From positions 1 to 64,000 of the forward strand of contig CAXXHP010000006.1 of the NCBI GenBank assembly GCA_963662675.2: a stretch of 64,000 nucleotides of DNA, given 5' to 3'. The stretch comes from G963662675 sp963662675. Its GTDB lineage: Bacteria; Bacteroidota; Bacteroidia; Bacteroidales; Prolixibacteraceae. Of this stretch, positions 8,786 to 16,577 are shown piece after piece. The notes below the pieces were generated by a model. It saw only the letters and a list, made by a program, of their open reading frames with translations, was not told where the DNA came from and did no database searches. Position 1 is the stretch's first letter, and every line of letters begins with the position of its first letter. A program made the position numbers and the translations under genes.

Positions 8786-8817
8786 CCCCACGCGAAAGTA
8801 TTCGTGCGGTAGCGGGG
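8786..8817. repeat. REP-like hairpin after the transposase remnant
   Basis: CCCC, an inner hairpin ACGCGAAagtaTTCGTGCG, and GGGG form a nested palindrome just after the transposase remnant stop codon. A related stretch (TTCGCGCGGCAGCGAA) recurs at 9933-9948 after the esterase. This is consistent with a REP element once paired with the transposase. Confidence 0.4.
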
Positions 8818-8937
8818 AATTTACCAGAAGAAGAAGCATGAAAAAGGTATTGCCGGCAGCATCCCATTCTAGTATCGTAAGTATCGTTCAAAAAGACAAA
8901 AAATTTAAGATAAAGTGAGATGATGTATTTGCTATTA

Positions 8938-9915
8938 ATGAATAAGCGTTTATATAGTTTAATATTTCTGGTTTTTCTTGCATTTCCATTAAGTGCGTGC
9001 AGTAACGACTCAAGTGATCAAGACACTGAACAAAATGGTGATAGCATGAATCAAACAGGATTTACTGTGAGTGTACCATCTGCATATCAGATTGCTGCCA
9101 CGCATCAGGGAAGTGTCGTTCAAGTTGATTATGAATCAAAGGATTATGCGGGAAATTCGTCAGATATTACCAAAACAGCCTATGTTTATTTGCCTTATGG
9201 TTATGATGAGGATGACCCTGATACAAAATATGATATACTTTACTTAATGCATGGACTTGGCGGTCATGCTGGAGAATATTTCGAATACGGTACAAATAAA
9301 AACATGTTTGACCGCATGATAGAAGATAAAGTGATTAAACCAACAATTATTGTTTCTGCAACTTTTTATAATCAAAATTCCTCAAGAGATTTCAGCAGTT
9401 CAACACGTGAACTTCGGTCATTTCATTTCGATTTTGAAAATCATTTAATGCCAACTATTGAGGGAATGTTTCACACATATGCTGAAAGTACATCAAAAGA
9501 GGATTTAATGGCGTCCAGAGATCACAGGGCATTTGGCGGATTCTCGTTAGGATCGGTGACTACATGGATGGCATTTTGTTATGATGCTGATTACATAAGT
9601 TCTTTTTTACCAATGAGTGGGTCTTGTTGGTATTATGGTGGATATGGTGACTATTATCCAGTAGAAACAGCTGATTTTTTTGAAGAATTAATTGCAGAAA
9701 AATCATTAAATGAAAGAGGATATTTTATTTATGTAGCAACAGGTACAGAAGATGCCGTCAGGGATCAGGTTTACATTCAAATGGATGAAATGTTAGACAG
9801 AAATGATGTATTCACACCGGATCATGTTGTTTTTTATCAAAAAGAAGGTGGCAGACATGATTTTGTTGCGGTACAAGAATATATTTACAATGCATTTCCA
9901 CTATTATTTAATTAA
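8938..9915 (+). CDS. Secreted CE1-like esterase lipoprotein
   Basis: A 325-residue protein from ATG 8938; an in-frame ATG at 8920 adds six residues. A lipoprotein signal MNKRLYSLIFL...FPLSAC ends in a lipobox cysteine (residue 21), so it should be anchored in a membrane outside the cytoplasm. The body is an alpha/beta hydrolase of the esterase D / feruloyl esterase type: strand with YLMHGLGG (oxyanion region), nucleophile elbow GFSLG, and a late histidine in GGRHDFVAVQ. Such enzymes remove acyl or feruloyl groups from carbohydrates. It is single in its cassette, flanked by REP-like remnants upstream and an attC-like right end downstream. Confidence 0.82.
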   Translation: MNKRLYSLIFLVFLAFPLSACSNDSSDQDTEQNGDSMNQTGFTVSVPSAYQIAATHQGSVVQVDYESKDYAGNSSDITKTAYVYLPYGYDEDDPDTKYDILYLMHGLGGHAGEYFEYGTNKNMFDRMIEDKVIKPTIIVSATFYNQNSSRDFSSSTRELRSFHFDFENHLMPTIEGMFHTYAESTSKEDLMASRDHRAFGGFSLGSVTTWMAFCYDADYISSFLPMSGSCWYYGGYGDYYPVETADFFEELIAEKSLNERGYFIYVATGTEDAVRDQVYIQMDEMLDRNDVFTPDHVVFYQKEGGRHDFVAVQEYIYNAFPLLFN

Positions 9916-9931
9916 TCAGGAAGGATTCGCG

Positions 9932-9978
9932 CGGCAGCGAAGGCAACGACAACTTACAAGTAACCGTTAGTCACAAGC
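9932..9978 (+). other. attC-like right end at the start of the first serine-hydrolase cassette
   Basis: GCAACGACAACTTACAAGT precedes the core AACCGTTAGTC, the GTTAGTC box starting at 9966. The same arrangement (GCAACGACAACTTATAAG, then AACCGTTGTC) occurs at 17701-17729 before the second serine hydrolase. The following bases CACAAGCTTTTT mirror AAAAAAGCT at the end of this cassette (11054-11059), supporting a cassette unit. Confidence 0.5.
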
Positions 9979-10017
9979 TTTTTGATAAAGTGCATCACAC
10001 TGAAATAGAATGAATTT

Positions 10018-11064
10018 ATGAGGATGAAACAAACAAAACGAATACTCAGAATCACATTCATTGTTGCAAGCATAAGCTCCTTGTACTTCGTTCCATGGAT
10101 TTTGGTAAAGGCTTGGATTTTACCACTCCCAGATACCGTTCAGGAACAACTTAATGAAACAATTGGTCATGGACTTGATGGAATGATTGTTTACGTGGAC
10201 CAAACTGGGAAGCCACCGGAGTTATATGCCGCTGGCTGGCATGACCGAAAAAATAAAATTTCTGCCAACCCGAAAGCCTTGTTCAAGATTGCCAGTATTA
10301 GCAAGTTATATGTTGCTGTCGCTATCACTAAATTGGTAAATGAAAAACAGTTGTCTTTGGATAAAGCACTCGCTGATTACTTGCCAGAACTTGTGAGAAG
10401 AATTGAAAATGCTGATAAAATTACCTTGAGAATGATGGTGCAGCATCGAAGTGGCATTCCCAATTTTACCGATACCCCCGACTATTGGGAAGACCCACCG
10501 AAAGACAATAGAGAAACGCTTGAGTTGGTTCTGGATAAACCTGCTGATTTTGCACCTGATAAAAAATATAGTTATTCAAATACAAATTATTTGTTGATAG
10601 GCAAAATCCTTGATAAAACATTGGGTTATAGCCATCACCAATATATCAAGATGGAGATTTTGATACCGCTTGAGCTGAACAATACTTACAGCCTGCTTAG
10701 TGAAGTGGATTTAGACGATGTTATGAGTGGATATTCCGTAGGCTATGATGGCGATTTAAAGTATAATGATTTTATAAATCCTAGCGGCTCAATGGTAGCT
10801 ACGGCAATGGATGTGGGAATATTCTTGAGGGCATTGAACGATGGCTCTTTGCTAATTGATAATGAACAAGCAATTTATTCATCTATTTATGAATATGAAC
10901 ATACAGGATTATTGCCTGGATACTCTAGTATTGCCAGGTATCACAAAGATATTGATGCAGTCGTGGTTCAGTTTGCAAATACAAGTGGTGGATACACCTG
11001 GAATTTATCGGAAATCGTATATAATCGTATTTTAAAAATTGTGAGAAGTGAAAAAAGCTCATAA
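10018..11064 (+). CDS. Serine hydrolase, beta-lactamase class C / DacB-like family (paralog 1)
   Basis: A 348-residue protein with an N-terminal membrane anchor (about 10-36) and an extracytoplasmic serine beta-lactamase fold. Motifs: SxxK as SISK (93-96), YxN as YSN (186-188), and HTG (295-297) for the third box. Family members include D-alanyl-D-alanine carboxypeptidases, esterases and AmpC-type lactamases; the actual substrate is not predictable. The gene is closely similar to 17759-18820 along its whole length. Its TAA stop lies across the insertion point of intron copy 4, with the last A being the first intron base. Removing the intron still leaves TAA, so the product is unchanged. Confidence 0.88.
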   Translation: MRMKQTKRILRITFIVASISSLYFVPWILVKAWILPLPDTVQEQLNETIGHGLDGMIVYVDQTGKPPELYAAGWHDRKNKISANPKALFKIASISKLYVAVAITKLVNEKQLSLDKALADYLPELVRRIENADKITLRMMVQHRSGIPNFTDTPDYWEDPPKDNRETLELVLDKPADFAPDKKYSYSNTNYLLIGKILDKTLGYSHHQYIKMEILIPLELNNTYSLLSEVDLDDVMSGYSVGYDGDLKYNDFINPSGSMVATAMDVGIFLRALNDGSLLIDNEQAIYSSIYEYEHTGLLPGYSSIARYHKDIDAVVVQFANTSGGYTWNLSEIVYNRILKIVRSEKSS

Positions 11065-11563
11065 TTAGACGGCTGACGGACTAAAAGTCCGCCAGTGCGC
11101 CTCTCTAACCACCGTAGTACGTACGCGAGCTATGCTCCTTCCTTTCGCTTTACTCAGGAACATATACGGCGGTTCGTTAAGTCATAGAAAACAAAACCGT
11201 ACTTGGTTTTACTTGATTGTAGAGTCCCAGTAAAGAAACGTAACCACGCAATTTCAATCTATCAACCGTAATGGTTGTACCTAGAATTGGGCTTTGTGCA
11301 ATTGCCCAGCCGCCCATTCTGAAACGGCTCCATACATAAGCTTGTCCTTGTTCAACGCCCAAACGAATCAGAGGTCTTTTCTTTTCCGCTACCTCCCCTG
11401 CAAGCTGGCTCCTCCATAAATTTGCCCACCAGGCAAATTCGTAACAGTCGGCTCTCCAATGCTACCAAAGCAATTCACCCTCTGGAATAATTTCATGCTA
11501 CGCTTTATTGTTTAGTAAGAAAAAGTCGTACTTTACATTCTTTTTTAAACTTTGAATAAAGTG
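11064..11563 (-). mobile_element. Group II intron copy 4, internally deleted
   Basis: A 500-base intron remnant on the - strand: 3' end AT at 11064, domain V with an enlarged tip (about 11100-11175), the last 61 codons of the reverse transcriptase, then a jump to the 5' region (CACCCTCTGGAATAATTTC). The first 27 or so intron bases and the right arm of the attC are missing. The intron runs straight into the core box of the next cassette. The internal junction is the same as in copy 5. Confidence 0.75.
11177..11362 (-). pseudogene. Reverse transcriptase C-terminal fragment (intron copy 4)
   Basis: The 61-residue reading matches the C-terminus of the complete intron reverse transcriptase at 3429-4724 almost residue for residue (ILGTTITVDRLKLRGYVSLL). 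The catalytic domain is absent. It is a relic carried inside the deleted intron and should have no activity. Confidence 0.85.
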
Positions 11564-11566
11564 ACC

Positions 11567-11574
11567 GTTGTGTA
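11567..11574 (+). other. Cassette start box (TolB-like cassette)
   Basis: GTTGTGTA is the right core box left after deletion of the attC arm. It is an exact reverse complement of TACACAAC at 12886-12893, the left core box at the end of the same cassette, as expected for an integron-type cassette. Confidence 0.6.
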
Positions 11575-11630
11575 TAATTTTGAAAAGCAACCAATTGCAA
11601 TGAAAAAACATCTTAGAAAATAAAAACAAA

Positions 11631-12878
11631 ATGAAAAATATTCTAATCATAAGTTTGATTTTCTTTGTCCTAAGTTGCGAAAAAGATAATTCATTAATAG
11701 ATGACGAAACAGTTATTTGGAAACCTACCCCAGTTGCAACAATTGCAAATAATCAAATACAACTAAATTGGTTGAATTATTCAATTTTCAACGACATCCT
11801 TCTTCCCTACACATTTGTTACCCCAGATAATTTTGAAATTTATATTTCAAAAAGGACACCTGATAATTTCACAAAACTTATCGAGGTAGATAATGATGAA
11901 TCTTATTCATACCAAGTTGAAAATTTGGAAAACGGTCAATCTTATTATTTCTATGTCGTTTCAAAGAAAAAACGATATTCCTCATTGGTTTCGGATACAA
12001 TAATGGCAATACCCAATCCACAGCCCCAAACTGAGAACCTAATCACAGTTGACAATTCGCATACAATTACGAGCGTATCATTGGCTCCCGAAAAAAACAA
12101 AATTGCCTATGTTGACAAATCTTATTCATGGGATGGTGGAGAGAATTGTTGCATGGCAGTGGCTATTTTTACTTCAAATCTGGATGGTTCGGGAACTGAA
12201 TTAATTGATATTAATTCACATGAACCCAACTGGTCTCCAAATAATGACAAGATTGTATTTCGGTCAGAATCGAATGACATGCAAATCGCCATTTACGATT
12301 TTGAAACTAAAAATATTATAGAGTTAACTGATGGAGATGGCGAAAAATATGCTCCGGTATTTTCTATAAATGGCGAATTCATATTATATGAGTCTCCTAC
12401 AAACAGTAATGTTGATTATCCAAGCGACACTCCATCTAATATTTGGATGTTTAATACCAATACTTCAGAAACAACACAGATTACAGATATTTATTCTTTA
12501 AATCTAAAAAAAGCAGGGAAACCCAATTGGATTGATAATGATAGGTTTTTATTTAATGGGACTGGCAATGACTATAAATCCCAAATTTACGAGTCTTCAA
12601 TAACCACAAAGCAAGTAACACAAAAAATAGTATCAGATTGGGATGACTATTGTCCTTCAATTTCACCAGACAATAAAAATATTGCTTTTATATCCGACCG
12701 CTCGGGAAGTCCCCAAGTTTGGCTTTACTCCGTTGAGACCAAGTCATTGAAACAATTAACGGGGTTTTCATCTTTGGAAAGTGTTGACAGGTGGTGGAAT
12801 CGAATTGATTGGATAAATAACACTAATATACTTTTTACTTTGAACGAAAATAAATTGATAAAACTAAAAATAGAATAA
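11631..12878 (+). CDS. Lipoprotein with fibronectin-like and TolB/PD40 propeller repeats
   Basis: A 415-residue protein. The signal peptide MKNILIISLIFFVLSC ends in a lipobox cysteine (16). A fibronectin type III-like domain (about 28-125) is followed by a TolB-type six-bladed propeller. Repeats include EPNWSPNNDKIVFRSE, APVFSINGEFILYES, KPNWIDNDRFLFNGT and CPSISPDNKNIAFISDRSG, the last being a typical WD40-like PD40 repeat. Such lipoproteins bind partners at the envelope; no enzymatic signature is seen. Cassette boundaries are exact (see 11567 and 12886). Confidence 0.8.
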   Translation: MKNILIISLIFFVLSCEKDNSLIDDETVIWKPTPVATIANNQIQLNWLNYSIFNDILLPYTFVTPDNFEIYISKRTPDNFTKLIEVDNDESYSYQVENLENGQSYYFYVVSKKKRYSSLVSDTIMAIPNPQPQTENLITVDNSHTITSVSLAPEKNKIAYVDKSYSWDGGENCCMAVAIFTSNLDGSGTELIDINSHEPNWSPNNDKIVFRSESNDMQIAIYDFETKNIIELTDGDGEKYAPVFSINGEFILYESPTNSNVDYPSDTPSNIWMFNTNTSETTQITDIYSLNLKKAGKPNWIDNDRFLFNGTGNDYKSQIYESSITTKQVTQKIVSDWDDYCPSISPDNKNIAFISDRSGSPQVWLYSVETKSLKQLTGFSSLESVDRWWNRIDWINNTNILFTLNENKLIKLKIE

Positions 12879-12885
12879 AAAACTG

Positions 12886-13023
12886 TACACAACACAATAC
12901 ATATTGCCGGGCGAAGTTCAGAGGTACGCCAACTGCGGATTCTCGTTTCGCAGTTCCATGTCCTTCGGACAGGAACGCTCTCCGAAATCCCCCCCCCGAC
13001 AAAATGTACCGATCGTTGTGACC
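12886..13023 (+). other. attC-like site between TolB-like and YARHG cassettes
   Basis: Left core TACACAAC (12886-12893), right core GTTGTGACC (13015-13023). Inner arms include GCGGATTCTCG (12935 onward) facing CTCTCCGAAATCC (12978 onward), and a hairpin TCCTTCGGACAGGA at the tip. The right half (ACGCTCTCCGAAATCC...ATGTACCGATCGTTGTG) is nearly the same as at 13999-14045, showing that the two sites are related. A C8 run at about 12989-12997 is notable. Confidence 0.75.
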
Positions 13024-13034
13024 CGTCCTAAAAT

Positions 13035-13724
13035 ATGAGAACAAAACTGATAATAATTTTTTCTATAATTCAAGTCGGACTATTTGGACAAGGTTCATTT
13101 GACGGGATAGATACTTCATTGATAAAACCTTGGGTTCCCAAATTAGAGTTTGAATATCAATCTGTTTATCATTTCGGGGATAGCGAATGGGAATCAAATC
13201 TGATTTTAATTTGTGGATTAGATAAGTGGTATGCACAGATCGTGACTGGTGGTTGGTCAAGTGATGGTCGAGCTTGGATATTTAATTATGAGAATTTAAC
13301 AAATGTGAGAATTGATAGAAATAAATTTTATTCGGACAAGACAAATGGGGAATTTGTACTTTACGATGGCAAGAGCAGACGAATAAAAGGATTAAGGGTT
13401 TATAAAACATGGAGTGGAGACGATGGACAAGAAATAGGATATAAATCTCATTCGATAGAAGAATTCTATTCTGGCAAATATTCTCAAGCATCAAAAAGAT
13501 TGTTAAGCAAAGACGAGTTGAGTAAAATGACCAAAACGAATTTAAAGATAATGCGCAATGAGATTTTTGCCCGATACGGGTACAAATTTACCTCAGGTGG
13601 AGAAATGGATAATTATTTCAAAAAACAAGATTGGTATGCAGGCCAGCATGATAATGTAAATGACTTTCTGACTGATTTAGAGAAAGAAAATATTAAATTG
13701 ATACAACAAATTGAAAACAAATAG
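13035..13724 (+). CDS. Secreted YARHG-domain protein
   Basis: A 229-residue protein with a signal peptide (MRTKLIIIFSIIQVGLFGQG). The middle part (about 25-140) is a beta-rich region with no recognised family. Residues about 160-228 form a YARHG domain, with the diagnostic RNEIFARYGYKF and a following YFKKQDWYAG. YARHG domains are extracellular and thought to bind peptidoglycan or other wall material. It starts 12 bases after the cassette core box, so its leader is almost absent. The small membrane protein that follows shares its cassette. Confidence 0.82.
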   Translation: MRTKLIIIFSIIQVGLFGQGSFDGIDTSLIKPWVPKLEFEYQSVYHFGDSEWESNLILICGLDKWYAQIVTGGWSSDGRAWIFNYENLTNVRIDRNKFYSDKTNGEFVLYDGKSRRIKGLRVYKTWSGDDGQEIGYKSHSIEEFYSGKYSQASKRLLSKDELSKMTKTNLKIMRNEIFARYGYKFTSGGEMDNYFKKQDWYAGQHDNVNDFLTDLEKENIKLIQQIENK

Positions 13725-13729
13725 ATACT

Positions 13730-13906
13730 ATGTTTGAAATAATTGGTTCGTTTATCGATAACTTGATATTTATTGGAGGAGGGATTTTTCTTCTCACCCA
13801 ATTAAAAAAGATCAATAAGCCTTATGTAAAATGGATTGCAATTGTGATGATATTATTAGGATTGCTTTTAACAGGTATGGACATAAAAGATATGATAGAA
13901 AAATAA
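13730..13906 (+). CDS. Small two-helix membrane protein (58 aa)
   Basis: Starting six bases after the YARHG gene stop codon, this 58-residue frame encodes two hydrophobic helices (about 11-24 and 34-49) joined by the basic turn KKINKPYVK, with a charged C-terminus. Its close spacing suggests co-translation with the YARHG gene. It is the last gene of the cassette, ending just before the attC-like site. The family is not recognised. Confidence 0.6.
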   Translation: MFEIIGSFIDNLIFIGGGIFLLTQLKKINKPYVKWIAIVMILLGLLLTGMDIKDMIEK

Positions 13907-13912
13907 AAAAAC

Positions 13913-14048
13913 GGCTTACAACACACAAACATAAAACAGCTGGTGCTCTGTGGCTTGCGAACGATTGGCTCTCGCCTCAGCATTCTTGTCGGTGGACAGG
14001 AACGCTCTCCGAAATCCCCCCCGACAACATGTACCGATCGTTGTGACC
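13913..14048 (+). other. attC-like site between YARHG and NAD(P)-binding cassettes
   Basis: Left core GGCTTACAAC (13913-13922), right core GTTGTGACC (14040-14048). Inner arms carry TGTCGGTGGACAGGA and the ACGCTCTCCGAAATCC right-arm block shared with the sites at 12886 and 17680. The adjacent cassette starting at 14041 ends in GGCTACAAC (14821), a partial complement of its start. Confidence 0.7.
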
Positions 14049-14078
14049 TATTGCTCACGAAAAAATAAATTCAGCATT

Positions 14079-14804
14079 ATGACAACTCTAATATTAGGAG
14101 CAAGTGGCGCAACAGGCAAACATCTGGTTGAACAACTTTTAATAAAAAAGCAAAAAGTTAAGGTTATTGTGCGTCCAACTAGTAAAATACCTGACTCTTG
14201 GATTAATAATGACCAAGTTGCAATAATTAAAGCTGGGGTTTCAGATATTAGTGAAGATGACATGGTTAAATATTTAGAAGATTGTCAAGCTGTAGCTTCT
14301 TGTCTTGGTCATAATATTACAATGAAAGGTATTTGGGGAAAGCCAAGGCGATTAGTTGCAAATTCTGTCAAATTGGTTTGCACAGCAATTCAGAAGAATT
14401 CCACCGAAATGCCAATTAAGTTTGTTTTAATGAACACGACTAGCAATCGGAATAAAGATTTAAAAGAGTCTATCTCTTTTGGCGAAAAACTGGTAATGGG
14501 TTTGATTCGCATACTTGTTCCACCTCAATTAGATAATGAAGCCGCAGCTGAATTTTTAAGAGTGGATATAGGGCAAAATGACAAATTGATTGATTGGGTA
14601 GCAGTAAGGCCAGACTCTTTAATTGAAGAAAATAGCGTTACTGAATATAAAATATATGCATCTCCCATAAGGAGCGCACTTTCTAATCCAGGAAAAACAA
14701 GTCGTATTAATGTTGGTAATTTTATGGCTCGTCTTATTTTAGAAAATGATTTATGGAACAAATGGAAAGGGCAAATGCCTGTAATATATAATACGGAGGT
14801 ATAG
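14079..14804 (+). CDS. NAD(P)-binding Rossmann protein (NmrA/SDR-a type)
   Basis: A 241-residue protein from ATG 14079. A longer frame from 13950 only runs through the attC-like site. The N-terminal dinucleotide motif is GASGATGKHL (7-16), followed by VIVRPTSK, where the arginine favours NADPH. A cysteine-rich AVASCLGH and the conserved WVAVRPDSL in the second half match NAD(P)H-binding, NmrA-like isomerase/reductase proteins. Substrate unknown. Single gene in its cassette. Confidence 0.8.
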   Translation: MTTLILGASGATGKHLVEQLLIKKQKVKVIVRPTSKIPDSWINNDQVAIIKAGVSDISEDDMVKYLEDCQAVASCLGHNITMKGIWGKPRRLVANSVKLVCTAIQKNSTEMPIKFVLMNTTSNRNKDLKESISFGEKLVMGLIRILVPPQLDNEAAAEFLRVDIGQNDKLIDWVAVRPDSLIEENSVTEYKIYASPIRSALSNPGKTSRINVGNFMARLILENDLWNKWKGQMPVIYNTEV

Positions 14805-14820
14805 AAGAAGGAGAACAACA

Positions 14821-14853
14821 GGCTACAACACGGCATCATAAACCGTTATAGCC
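14821..14853 (+). other. Short attC-like palindrome
   Basis: GGCTACAACACGG (14821-14833) faces CCGTTATAGCC (14843-14853) with only nine bases between, giving a compact imperfect hairpin. The boxes agree with the cassette rule: the next cassette starts GTTATAGCC and ends GGCTTACA(AC) at 16054. Typical attC sites are 55-140 bases, so this may be a site whose stem was deleted. Confidence 0.55.
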
Positions 14854-14956
14854 AAAGCTAAGAAATAGAATCTTAATTCAAATTATGTGGGATTTGTTTT
14901 ACGTATATTTACTAGTAACCTTTTTAAAACCTGATATTTAAATAAAAAGCTTTGCC

Positions 14957-15151
14957 ATGAACATTCAGTACAAAACCAAAGAAGAACTTATTAACGAATT
15001 GAGGGTATTACAACAAGAGAATAATTCATTAAAAGCTTTAAAAGAGAATCGGGCAGCAGAATTAATAATTGCAAATAAAGCACATGACTATAACAAAATG
15101 AAAATGCAATGCGGGCTCGGTGGTATGCGGGGCACAAATTCAAGCATTTAA
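14957..15151 (+). pseudogene. Sensor-kinase-like coiled-coil fragment (64 aa)
   Basis: The frame opens MNIQYKTKEELINELRVLQQ and continues LKALKENRAAELIIANKA. This matches the N-terminal coiled-coil/linker region typical of Bacteroidota PAS-histidine kinases, which carry repeated RAAELIIANKEL. It then changes abruptly into unrelated sequence at about 15100 and stops. No kinase domain follows. I read it as a captured fragment in the cassette upstream of the PD40 gene; expression as a short peptide cannot be excluded. Confidence 0.5.
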
Positions 15152-15165
15152 TACCAGAAATAGAG

Positions 15166-16086
15166 ATGATAAACAAAAACCATTCAATTATGATTACTAA
15201 ATTATTTTGTGAAGCATTACTCCTATTTTCAATATTTTCATGCAATAGACCGTCAACCCAACCAAAATATCTAGGAAATGAAATTCCATTTAACAAACCA
15301 GAAATATTTGGGAAAGGATTTATTTCTGTAGATTCAACAGGAGAAGGAATTATAAGTGTTACAGCAGATGGAGAAGCTATGTATTTTGTTCGATATTACA
15401 AGGATGAAAATGGTGAGACAAATGGCGTTAGAAGTCTTTATACTCGATTTAATGGGACAACTTGGACAGAACTAAAAGATAAGGATAGAGAAATGTTCTA
15501 TAAGACTCCTCAGTTTGTTAATGATAGCCTGGCAATAATGTCTTCAAATGAAGCAATTTGGAAATCTACAAGACAAAATGATTCCATTTGGTCGAAACCT
15601 GTTTTTATAGACAGTTTGGATTTAGGGCAGAAAACGGGGGTGACAGATTGGGGCATAACAAAAACGCTAGAACTGTTCTATGTTCAAAATGGTGATCTAA
15701 AGACTGCGCAGATTGATGAAGGAAAAGTTTTGGAAAGTAATAGCAACGAGGGATTTAAAGACTTTAAAACACGACATATTGGAGTAGCTCCCAATGGTAA
15801 CTATTTGATATGTGATGGCTTTATAGAAGGAATAAATAATGGGTGGGTAGATAATTATATATCTTTTCGTATAACGGATTATGAATGGACTTATCCTGTT
15901 CATCTGGATAGTTTAATAAACACAAAGAACCAGGGTAACTATCTTCCTCGAATTTCTCCTGATGGTGAAGTTTTCTTCTTTTCAAGACAAGATTCTTTAA
16001 ATAACGGAGACATATATTGGATAAGTACAAGAGAATTTGAAAAATATAAAAACGGCTTACAATCGAATAATAGCCCGCCCCGCTAG
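15166..16086 (+). CDS. PD40-type propeller lipoprotein, end altered by intron insertion
   Basis: About 306 residues from ATG 15166; ATG 15190 is also possible. A signal peptide ending LLLFSIFSC gives a lipobox cysteine. The body has propeller-like repeats (GIISVTADGEAMYFVRYY, GVAPNGNYLICDG, LPRISPDGEVFFFSRQDS), typical of WD40-like PD40 domains in OmpA-associated or peptidase-like envelope proteins. The frame runs through the attC left core (16054-16061) into intron copy 5 and stops inside it (TAG 16084-16086), so the last 8 or so residues are intron-derived. The original C-terminus is unknown. Confidence 0.7.
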   Translation: MINKNHSIMITKLFCEALLLFSIFSCNRPSTQPKYLGNEIPFNKPEIFGKGFISVDSTGEGIISVTADGEAMYFVRYYKDENGETNGVRSLYTRFNGTTWTELKDKDREMFYKTPQFVNDSLAIMSSNEAIWKSTRQNDSIWSKPVFIDSLDLGQKTGVTDWGITKTLELFYVQNGDLKTAQIDEGKVLESNSNEGFKDFKTRHIGVAPNGNYLICDGFIEGINNGWVDNYISFRITDYEWTYPVHLDSLINTKNQGNYLPRISPDGEVFFFSRQDSLNNGDIYWISTREFEKYKNGLQSNNSPPR

Positions 16087-16542
16087 CAAACACTAGCAGG
16101 AAGAGACGACACCGCTTTGCTCAGGAACACATACGGCGGTTCGTTAAGTCATAGGAAACAAAACCGTACTTGGTTTTACTTGATTGTAGAGTTCCAGTAA
16201 AGAAACGTAACCACGCAATTTCAATCTTTCAACCGTAATGGTTGTACCTAGAATTGGGCTTTGTGCAATTGCCCAGCCGCCCATTCTGAAACGGCTCCAT
16301 GCATAAGCTTGTCCTTGTTCAATTCCCAAACAGATCAGAGGTCTTTCCTTTTCCGCTACCTCCCCTGCAAGCTGGCTCCTCCTTAAATTTGCCCACTAGG
16401 CAAATTCTTAACAGTCGGCTCTCCAATGCTGCCAAAGCAATTCACCCTCTGGAATAATTTCATGATCCACTTAATTATTTAGTAAGGAAAAGTTGTATTT
16501 TACATTCTTTTTCAACCCTTTAATAAAGTGGGCAAATGCGCA
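16062..16542 (-). mobile_element. Group II intron copy 5, internally deleted
   Basis: The 3' end (TTCGAT at 16062-16067 on the - strand) and the GC-rich domain VI-like hairpin match copy 2. Domain V is partly lost (about 16105-16140). The reverse transcriptase is cut to its last 61 codons with the same junction as copy 4. The 5' end fades out at about 16542, after GTGGGCAAATGC. Removing it rebuilds GGCTTACAAC. The same deletion in copies 4 and 5 implies a common deleted parent that moved afterwards. Confidence 0.75.
16144..16329 (-). pseudogene. Reverse transcriptase C-terminal fragment (intron copy 5)
   Basis: A 61-residue relic closely similar to the C-terminus of the full intron reverse transcriptase and to the relic in copy 4. 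Catalytic motifs are absent. Confidence 0.85.
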
Positions 16543-16577
16543 ATTAGCAGTGAGACTAACCAGTAAAAATTGGAATT

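Noticed and set aside
13950..14078. Upstream extension of the NAD(P)-binding protein
   Set aside because: It reads through the attC-like site. The cofactor motif begins right after the ATG at 14079, as expected for the family.
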